NCBI GenBank assembly: GCA_965218205.1
Contig: OZ244590.1
Coordinates: 1 to 64,000, forward strand
Direction of reading: 5' to 3'
Length of the DNA: 64,000 nt
Origin: CBDDCA01 sp965218205
GTDB taxonomy: Bacteria; Spirochaetota; Spirochaetia; WTKD01; G963693115
Shown here one piece after another: positions 37,665 through 45,000 of the stretch (position 1 is its first letter; every line of letters starts with the position of its first letter). The translations under genes were made by a program, and so were the position numbers. Under the pieces are notes generated by a model. The model made no database searches. It was given only the letters and a program-made list of their open reading frames with translations, and was not told the DNA's origin.

Positions 37665-38833
37665 GTATAGAGCGTATATGTTGACTGTGCATACTGTTGC
37701 ATGTTCCAACTAGAAAACTCATTGCCTTGTGAACAAATTTGTGCTTGTTTACTAAAAGCCTGTCTTTTTTTTCTATCTTTTATAAGAGAGAGCAGTGCTT
37801 GTACAAACTGTGTTGTTTGTCCGTGTTCAAATATAAACCCGCTTTTGCCATGTTGTATAATTTCTTCTACTCCTGAACAACGAAAACATACTGAAGGAAT
37901 TCCTGCAGCTGAGCTTTGTACTAATACGAGCGGTAGCCCTTCGTGTATTGATGAAAAACAGTGAATATCAATTATCGATATGTATTTCCATAGTTCGGGC
38001 TGAAATCCTAAAAAATGTACTCTATGATGAACGGAGAGAGAAGTACAAAGAGATGTTAATGTTTCATGATAATGCGTATCTATTGCTCCAAAAAATAGTA
38101 AGTGTGTGTTAGGATGCTCTTTTAATATATGTGGAAAAAGACGAATAAGAGTTTCTTGTTTTTTTGTGGGAGTCACTCTGGCGATACAACCAAGCATTAC
38201 TTCATCTGTATTGCTAGGTATGGTAAGCTGTTTTTTTAGCTGTATGTTTGTATGGTGAGGAATATTTGCGGCTTCTCTAAATTGTTGTAACTCAGTACCT
38301 ACATATATAGTTGATGATTTTTTGTCTGTTGTAATATGTTCTTTCAAATATTTATTTTGTAGATCACGAGATACGAAAATAAAATGTTTTGTAAATTTAC
38401 TTGCCCATTTTTCAAGCGATTTATATATAATACGTGCTAAGGGATGAAATGTATTTCCAAAGGTGAGTGTATGAACAGTATGAAGGATAGTTTTGACATT
38501 TGTTTTATATGCTGCATATCGTCCTAAAATGCCTGCTTTTGCAGTGTGGGTATGCACTATGTCATAGTTATTTTTTTGTATAATGTGCTTTAGTTGTTGT
38601 ATTGCCTGTATGTCTTGTATAGGATTGGGGTTACGTTGCATATGAGAAACTTTAAAAATTGAGCATGAAGAAGGAAGAGGAAATTTTTCAAATATTTCTT
38701 CTTGTAATACATTACCTATTGCTAAATCACAGTGTATGTTATATTGTGCGAGATGACGAATGAGTTGCAATACTGCTTCTTCTGCTCCTCCTTTGTACAT
38801 TCTTGTAATAATTTGTAAACAACGAATATTCAC
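37640..38833 (-). CDS. Family 4 glycosyltransferase (convergent)
   Basis: This 397-residue GT-B enzyme has the N-terminal MYKGGAEEAVLQLIRHLA, the DIVHTHTAKAGILGRYAAY acceptor-side motif, GCIARVTPTKKQETLIRLFP and the donor motif CFSSIHEGLPLVLVQSSAAGIPSV. It is typical of enzymes adding hexoses or HexNAc in lipid-linked glycans. It is on the opposite strand to the glycan operon, converging with a 25-bp overlap, and shares its direction with the thiamine transporter genes upstream. Donor sugar unknown. Confidence 0.87.
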   Translation of the reverse strand: MNIRCLQIITRMYKGGAEEAVLQLIRHLAQYNIHCDLAIGNVLQEEIFEKFPLPSSCSIFKVSHMQRNPNPIQDIQAIQQLKHIIQKNNYDIVHTHTAKAGILGRYAAYKTNVKTILHTVHTLTFGNTFHPLARIIYKSLEKWASKFTKHFIFVSRDLQNKYLKEHITTDKKSSTIYVGTELQQFREAANIPHHTNIQLKKQLTIPSNTDEVMLGCIARVTPTKKQETLIRLFPHILKEHPNTHLLFFGAIDTHYHETLTSLCTSLSVHHRVHFLGFQPELWKYISIIDIHCFSSIHEGLPLVLVQSSAAGIPSVCFRCSGVEEIIQHGKSGFIFEHGQTTQFVQALLSLIKDRKKRQAFSKQAQICSQGNEFSSWNMQQYAQSTYTLYTQLIQQSL

Positions 38834-38890
38834 TTTTATAGTATAGCTTTCACTATATATTTACGCAATGTTTATGTAATAGAGATAATA

Positions 38891-39700
38891 CTATAAAAAC
38901 AATGCTCTCTCATTATTTGTATCTTGTGCAAGCAAAGATATGATAGACTGTTTTATCTGTTCGGTGTTGTAAGTAGTATGTTTGAGCTGTGTGTCGTATA
39001 GTATAGTCATGGTATTGTTTGAGACAACCAGTATTCTGGTTGCAAACGCTAACGCTTCATCAATATCATGTGAGACATATAGCACTATTGGTTGCATTTT
39101 CTTTAATACTTTTTTTGACCAAGAAAGACATTCATAGCGATTAAAGTAATCAAGGTGAGAAAAAGGTTCATCAAGGAGTACTATACTATTACGGCTTACT
39201 AAACTTCTCAAGAGTGATATTCGTTGACACATTCCTCCTGAAAGCTGTTGTGGATACGCATGAGCATATGAGTGAAGCTCAAATTCTTTTAATAACGATT
39301 GTGCAATAGATCGAGATTGAGCCTTAGAATATTTTTGTATTTGTAATGGAAGTGCAATATTATGTGTTATAGTAAGCCAAGGGAACAACATATCTTGTTG
39401 AGGCATATATCCTACTTTTCCTAACCGATGATGAAATGGTGTGTTGTTTAACATTATTGTTCCTTGTTGTGGCTCAAGCAGTCCTGCAATAATACGAAGC
39501 AAGGTGCTTTTTCCACTTCCACTTCTTCCGAGCAGTGCGATAATGTCTCCTTGCTCTGCTTGCAAAGAAAAATGATCAATTATTTTTTTTTGCACTCCTT
39601 TCTTGTTCTTGCTTTCTCTCTTGTTTGAAGAAAAACTAAATTGAATATTGTGTAAACATAATGATTGTAATGTTGTGTGCTTATTGTGTATTTTTTGCAT
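38891..39700 (-). CDS. ABC transporter ATPase, thiamine-precursor type (ThiZ-like)
   Basis: ATP-binding subunit with Walker A GRSGSGKST, Q-loop YMPQQD, signature LSGGMCQR, Walker B SIVLLDEPFSHLD and switch His in YVSHDIDEALA. The ATG at 39700 is preferred; upstream in-frame codons to 39778 would overlap the binding-protein gene by 41 bp and look non-conserved. That gives 269 residues. With the next two genes (binding protein, permease) it forms an importer of the ThiXYZ/SsuBAC group. The upstream TPP riboswitch makes a pyrimidine (HMP-type) or thiamine substrate likely. Confidence 0.85.
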   Translation of the reverse strand: MQKIHNKHTTLQSLCLHNIQFSFSSNKRESKNKKGVQKKIIDHFSLQAEQGDIIALLGRSGSGKSTLLRIIAGLLEPQQGTIMLNNTPFHHRLGKVGYMPQQDMLFPWLTITHNIALPLQIQKYSKAQSRSIAQSLLKEFELHSYAHAYPQQLSGGMCQRISLLRSLVSRNSIVLLDEPFSHLDYFNRYECLSWSKKVLKKMQPIVLYVSHDIDEALAFATRILVVSNNTMTILYDTQLKHTTYNTEQIKQSIISLLAQDTNNERALFL

Positions 39701-39737
39701 GATCAGTATTTGGAAATGATAATAAAGGGTAATATGC

Positions 39738-40769
39738 TTACTTAATATATGTATTTGTATATGATCCTTCAATAACAAAGTCTTTTGCTATAAAATTATT
39801 TTTCTGTAACCACTGAGTAAACTGTAACCATACTGTATCTTCCATTTTTCCCCAATACTCAGCATTGTCTTGAAAACGTGGGGCAAGGTATGTGAGGCTT
39901 TCTTTTACTAAGGTACTATCTAAGGAAGGTTCATGTTTTATAAGGATAGTTGCAGCTTCTGTGCTATTTTTTATTGTCCATTCATATCCTTCTTTTAAGG
40001 ATTGCATAAAATCTCGTGCTATGTTTGGGTGCGTAGCAAGAAAATTTTCGGAGCTAATAATAATAGGAGTATAATAATCAAACGCTGGATGATAATCTTT
40101 TAGTAGCTGAAAATCAAGGGGCTTGTTACGAATGGTTGCTTCAATACCTGTCCATCCTTCAAATATCCATGCAAAATCGTATATTTCTTTTTCAATGGCA
40201 ATAAAAAAATCAAGTGCTCCTGCTTGAACAAATAATACATCGTCTGCAGAACTATTATATGGATGTAAAAGAGTGCTAATGACTGCTTTTTCAATAGGTG
40301 AACCGAAAGCTCCATATTTTTTTCCTATATAATCTTTAGGGCTTTGTATATTTTTACTTTTTAATGAAGCAAATCCTGAAGTGTTATGCTGTATAACTGC
40401 TGCTACCGCTACGATAGGAAGGGGAGTGTCTGATGCACGAGCAAAGGTAAAGGCTTCTTGGTATGAGAATCCAAATTCGGCTTGATTATTTCCTATAAGT
40501 AACTCTGTAGTACTTTCTGAGAAAGGAATGATTTCGACATGTAAATTTCTGTTTTTGAAAAATCCTTTTTCTTTTGCTACAAAAGCACCTATATGATTGG
40601 TGTTAGGTGTCCAATCAAGTACAAGACGTATTTTGAATAGCTCTTTATTTTGTAGCTTATTCTCATTATTTGTTGTTTGACTATCAGATGTTCCTGTGGC
40701 AAATGATAGCGTATGAGAAAAAGAAACACATAGTAGTAAAAATACTACTTTTTTAATTATACTTTTCAT
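39738..40769 (-). CDS. Thiamine-pyrimidine-type substrate-binding protein (NMT1/ThiY-like)
   Basis: This 343-residue periplasmic protein has an N-terminal signal peptide (KKVVFLLLCVSFSHTLSFA). The mature part begins with LVLDWTPNTNHIGAFVAKEKGFF, the hallmark of ThiY/NMT1-like proteins that bind HMP or formylamino-pyrimidine thiamine precursors. ELLIGNNQAEFGFSYQEAF and GKKYGAFGSPIEKAVI continue the fold. It lies 31 bp after the permease gene and 37 bp before the ATPase start in one riboswitch-led operon. The exact ligand is inferred from family and regulation. Confidence 0.88.
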   Translation of the reverse strand: MKSIIKKVVFLLLCVSFSHTLSFATGTSDSQTTNNENKLQNKELFKIRLVLDWTPNTNHIGAFVAKEKGFFKNRNLHVEIIPFSESTTELLIGNNQAEFGFSYQEAFTFARASDTPLPIVAVAAVIQHNTSGFASLKSKNIQSPKDYIGKKYGAFGSPIEKAVISTLLHPYNSSADDVLFVQAGALDFFIAIEKEIYDFAWIFEGWTGIEATIRNKPLDFQLLKDYHPAFDYYTPIIISSENFLATHPNIARDFMQSLKEGYEWTIKNSTEAATILIKHEPSLDSTLVKESLTYLAPRFQDNAEYWGKMEDTVWLQFTQWLQKNNFIAKDFVIEGSYTNTYIK

Positions 40770-40800
40770 AATAACTCCTTATTTTTTTTATTATTGATAT

Positions 40801-41619
40801 TTATTGTTCAGTATGTCTTTTTGTAGGGATACATATATATTCTAGCAATAGAACAAGCGAGTAAAGTCCAATGCTCAATATGAAAATTATTATGATAATA
40901 GCGTATATTCGTTCACTAATAAAAGAACGCTGACTTTGTATCATAATATATCCTAAGCCTTGTATAGAACTTACCCATTCACTGATAATGGAAGCTGTCA
41001 TTGCATAGCTTACTGCTAGTCGTAGCCCAGAAAATAGTTGGCTTAATGCACTTGGAATTTTTACCCAATAGTATATTTGCCACGCATTTGCTCCCATTGT
41101 TTGTAAAAGCTGTATATGCTTTAATGATACAAACCGAAACCCTTGTAAAAGAGTAACAAGAATAGGAAAAAAGCACATAAGTACAATGATTATTAGTTTT
41201 GTAATTGTTCCGTACCCAAAGAATATTACTAAAAGGGGCGCAAAAAGTACAAATGGTACCATTTGAAATAGCAGAATAAAGGGGTAGAGTACTGTATATA
41301 AGATATGGAATATATCCAATAGTAAAGCAGTAACAAAGGCACAGATAAGAGATAAGAGTATGCCAATGATAGCAATATACAAAGTGTAAAAGGCGTTTGG
41401 AAATAAAATGTGAAAATCCGTTACAAAACGAGTTGCTATATTTACAGGAGAAGGGAGTATGAATGCTGGCACTGTGTTTGTACTATGCAGTATATGCCAT
41501 AACAGTATAAAGATTGAAAAGAAAACTACAGGGAGAACTATGCGTAGTGTTACAGAAAAAGGAAATGTATGAGATTGTGTGTGCTTGTTTACACTATGTG
41601 TTACTGTCGTTTGTTTCAC
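40801..41619 (-). CDS. ABC transporter permease, thiamine-precursor type (ThiX-like)
   Basis: The start is placed at GTG 41617-41619. The open frame continues upstream, but those codons are the TPP aptamer itself, so they are not expected to be coding. That gives 272 residues with about six membrane helices and the BPD-type inner-membrane signature around GANAWQIYYWVKIPSALSQL (EAA loop). The segment PAFILPSPVNIATRF near the N-terminus is typical of SsuC/ThiX permeases. The GTG follows GGAGGAAGC directly, so the ribosome site is part of the riboswitch. First gene of the operon. Confidence 0.87.
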   Translation of the reverse strand: MKQTTVTHSVNKHTQSHTFPFSVTLRIVLPVVFFSIFILLWHILHSTNTVPAFILPSPVNIATRFVTDFHILFPNAFYTLYIAIIGILLSLICAFVTALLLDIFHILYTVLYPFILLFQMVPFVLFAPLLVIFFGYGTITKLIIIVLMCFFPILVTLLQGFRFVSLKHIQLLQTMGANAWQIYYWVKIPSALSQLFSGLRLAVSYAMTASIISEWVSSIQGLGYIMIQSQRSFISERIYAIIIIIFILSIGLYSLVLLLEYICIPTKRHTEQ

Positions 41620-41706
41620 GCTTCCTCCGCTGGCATTGTCCAGATCAGGTACTAAGGGTTGAGTAATCAATAATACTCTCTCAGCTATAGATAGCTCCCC
41701 TGCATT
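41617..41706 (-). promoter_or_regulatory. TPP (THI-box) riboswitch with embedded ribosome binding site
   Basis: On the minus strand the aptamer reads GGGGAGC, then GCTGAGAG (CTGAGAG at 41684-41678), ACCC, the nearly invariant TGATCTGGACAATGCCAGC (41647-41629), and GGAGGAAGC (41628-41620). These are the conserved THI-box blocks in the right order. The last block contains GGAGG, and GTG follows at once. TPP binding would therefore be expected to hide the Shine-Dalgarno sequence directly and lower translation of the transporter when thiamine is plentiful. The helix P1 is not obvious by eye. Confidence 0.9.
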
Positions 41707-41712
41707 AATTAC

Positions 41713-41741
41713 ATCATACAGAATATTCATAAAAGTTGCAA
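41713..41741 (-). promoter_or_regulatory. Promoter of TPP-riboswitch transporter operon
   Basis: On the minus strand TTGCAA (41741-41736) and TATGAT (41718-41713) are 17 bp apart. They place the transcript start at about 41706, right at the 5' edge of the aptamer. Confidence 0.65.
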
Positions 41742-41757
41742 ATATGGAAATTGTAGC

Positions 41758-41791
41758 TTGCGGATTCAAGGGCTAAGTGCAACAGCAAAGG
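41758..41791. repeat. Short dispersed element, copy 1
   Basis: CTTGCGGATTCAAGGGCTAA, then GTGCAACAGCAAAGG, closely resembles 56965-56995 (CTTGCAATTTCAAGGACTAA, then TTGCAACAAAGG). Both copies lie in divergent intergenic regions near a homopolymer tract and are followed by similar A-rich DNA. It might be an insertion-sequence end remnant or a regulator site; I cannot tell which. Confidence 0.5.
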
Positions 41792-41965
41792 CTTCGGCAG
41801 GGGTCAAAAAAAGAAGATATTCTCGTTCTTTTTTGCATTTATTTGTTATTTTCACAAATTATAGTATCAGATGTGTTTTGCTTATACTCTTATAGAGTGC
41901 ATTTTTTTCTTAAACTCGTAATAATACATTATATAAATGAGTTATATAAAAGTGTAAAAAAAATC

Positions 41966-41980
41966 GGGGGGGGGGGGGGG
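41966..41980 (+). repeat. G15 homopolymer tract upstream of giant lipoprotein promoter
   Basis: Fifteen consecutive G, preceded by GTGTAAAAAAAATC, resemble the context of the coding G12 tract at 13982. It ends 25 bp before the -35 box of the downstream promoter. All three downstream frames hit stop codons before the ATG at 42096, so any effect would be on transcription, not on reading frame. Confidence 0.75.
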
Positions 41981-42005
41981 TAAAATAATAAAAGTGTATA
42001 CAATA

Positions 42006-42035
42006 TTGCCATAAAAAAGAAAATACTGCTATAAT
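42006..42035 (+). promoter_or_regulatory. Sigma70-like promoter of giant Ig/Kelch lipoprotein gene
   Basis: TTGCCA (42006-42011) and a perfect TATAAT (42030-42035) are 18 bp apart, about 60 bp before the ATG at 42096. Confidence 0.7.
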
Positions 42036-42095
42036 AAGGAAGATAAGGATGATGAGCAATTATCATACGCATACATAAACAATATGGAGGATCAT

Positions 42096-45000
42096 ATGGA
42101 TCAAAAAAGCAATAAGAGAAAGATAGGACAAATAAAGCATAGGTATATCGTGTTAGGAGCGATACTATTGATGATGGTAATAGGAAGTTGTGAGGAGCCT
42201 GAAAGTAGCAGTAGCACACCGTCAACGCCAACACCACCGCCACAACCGACAGTAGTATCGTTGGAAGAATTGTATAAGCAAGAAGAGAAGCTAGTAGTAT
42301 TATTTTCTGCCCCGCTTGCGTCGTATGAAGGAAGCAAGATAGTAGTCAACAAGACAGTAAAAGGAGGGACAGCAACTAAGCTCGCATTGACAAAGGACTA
42401 TACGCTCAAGCTGGAAGGGAAAACGATAGAGATAACATTCACAAAGAAGGTAGCGAAAGATGAGACCTATGAAGTGCAGATACAAGCAGAAGGAGTAAAG
42501 AGTACTGCAGGCAAGACAAATGAGCAAGCAGAACAGAAGCAAGTAACGATAAACAAGGAGCCTGAGTTAGAGCGAGGGCTATGGTACATAGAACCTACGG
42601 GAGGCAAGAAGATAATAATAACATTTAATGAAGAAGTGAAGGTACTGGATGCAAGTAAGATAAAGGTGCAAAAGCAAGGAGCAGACGGCTATGCAGAGGT
42701 AGAAGTGGCATCAGTAGTGGTAAAAGAAGCAGATAAGAGTCAGTTGGAGATAGAATTACAAGTAGCAGCAAAAGCCCAAGAGAAATACAAGGTACTGATA
42801 GAGAAAGGCGGGATAAAAGGAGCAACAGAAGGAAATGCGACCAAGTGGGAGACAGGAGAGATAGAGTATCAACAAAATCCATTACAGGAGCAAGCAGTAT
42901 ATATAGTAGGAAAAAAGATAACAGTAGAATTTGGAATAGCGTTAAAAAGTATAGAAGCGACAAAAATAAAAGTGAAGAAAAAGAACGGAGCAAACTATGA
43001 CGAGTTGTCAGTATCTGAGTTGCCCGATATAAACAAGCAGATAAACGAAGAGCACAAGAAACGCTTAGAGCTAGAATTAGTACAGAATACACAACAAGGA
43101 GAAGTATACCGAATAGACTTTGCTGCAGGAGCGTTGACAGCTATAAGCAATCAGCAGAGTGTGCAGATTTCACCGATAGATAAGGACATAGAGATAAACG
43201 GAGGCCCGGTGCTCGATAGCAACAAAGATCCGTACATAGTAGGCAAAGAGATAACAGTAGTGTTTGATAAAGACCTAGTACTGCTTGATGCGAGCAAGAT
43301 ACAAGTACTCAAGCAAGCAGTAGGAGGCTCAAGTTTTAGTGAATTGAATGCGACAGCATTGCCCGAAGCAAATAAAGGAGTGAAAGAAAGCAATAAGAAG
43401 CAGTTAGCACTGACGCTCGTAGGAACAGTACAGACAGGAGAAAAGTATAGAATAAAGCTAGAAGCAGGAGCAGTGCGAGATAGCGATGAAGGAAATGCAG
43501 AGATTGCACCGACCGATAAGGACATAGAGATAGAGGAAAAGCCAGAGCTATCCACAGAGGATCCGTACATAGTAGGCAGAGAGATAACAGTGAGTTTTGC
43601 AGGAGCAATATCACTGCTGGATGCGAGAAAAGTAAAAGTATTGAAGCAAGCAAGAGGAGCCTCTCACTTTACAGAAGTGTCGGTAAGTAGCGTAGCTCTG
43701 GATAGCAATGATACAACAAAGCTAAAAGTGACAGTGCCAGCGACACAGACAGGAGAGAAGTATAGGATAAAGCTGGAAGCAGGAGCAGTAGAGAATGGCA
43801 ATAAGAAAGCCAATGAAGAGCTATTTCCAACAGATAGAGACATAGAGATAACAGGAGGTCCAGTACTGGATAGTAGCAAGGATCCGTACATAGTAGGCAA
43901 AGAGATACGAGTAACCTTTGATAAGAATGTGAGTATATTGGATGCGAGCAAGATAAAAGTATTGAAGCAAGCAGTAGGAGGCTCAAGTTTTAGTGAATTG
44001 AATGCGACAGCGTTGCCTGAAGCAAATAAAGTACTGAATGGGAGCAACAAGAAACAACTAGAGCTGACACTCGTAGGAACAGTACAGACAGGAGAAACGT
44101 ATAGAATAAAGCTAGAAGCAGGAGCAGTAAAAGATGCAGGGGAAGGGAATAGAACAATAGAGCCAACCACTAAGGACATACTGATAACAGGAGGCCCGGT
44201 ACTTGATAGCAACAAAGCCCCGTACATAGTAGGCAAAGAGATAACAGTAATGTTTGATAGGAATGTGGAGATACTCGATAAAAGCAAGATACAAGTACTC
44301 AAGCAAGCAGTAGGAGGATCAAGATTTAGTGCATTGAATGCAAGCACCTTACCCGCAGCAAATAAAGTACTGAATGGGAGCAACAAGAAACAACTAGCAC
44401 TGACGATCGTAGGGACAGTACAGACAGGAGAAACCTATAGGATAAAGCTAGAAGCAGGAGCAGTAAAAGATAGCGATGAAGGAAATACAGAAATAGCACC
44501 AGACAATAAGGACATAGCAATAACAGGAGGTCCGGTACTCGATAGCAACAAAGCCCCGTACATAGTAAGCAAAGTAATAACAGTGAGTTTTGATAGGAAT
44601 GTGGAGATACTCGATAAAAGCAAGATACAAGTATTAAAGAAAGCATCAGGCGGTTCAACCTTTAGTGCATTGAATACAAGCACCTTGCCCGAAGCAAATA
44701 AAGTACTCAATAGAAGCAACAAGAAACAACTAGAGCTGACACTCGTAGGAGCAGTACAGACAGGAGAAACCTATAGGATAAAGCTAGAAGCAGGAGCAGT
44801 GAAAGATAGCGATGAAGGAAATGCAGAGTTAGCACCAGACAATAAGGACATAGTGATAACAGGGAATCCTGTGTTAAATAATAGTATCCCCCCGTATATA
44901 GTAGGAACAGTGATACGAGTAACCTTTGATAGAGTGGTGAGCATAGAAGCAAAGAGCAAGATAAAAATAAAGAAGAAAGCAAGAGGAGCAGCAGACTTTA

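Larger units (their letters stand above)
41792..42095. other. Intergenic region between thiamine operon and giant Ig/Kelch lipoprotein
   Basis: About 300 bp without a gene. It holds a G15 run at 41966-41980, a good promoter at 42006-42035 and a GGAGG ribosome site before the ATG at 42096. A 68-codon frame ending just after the G run is open but has no credible start and is not called. Confidence 0.7.

Noticed and set aside
41620..41769. N-terminal extension of the thiamine-type permease up to 41769
   Set aside because: These codons are the TPP aptamer; GTG 41619 next to GGAGG is the better start.
41777..41983. 68-codon plus-strand frame ending in the G15 tract
   Set aside because: It has no credible start or ribosome site and stops right after the tract. 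It is kept only as an observation about flank similarity.
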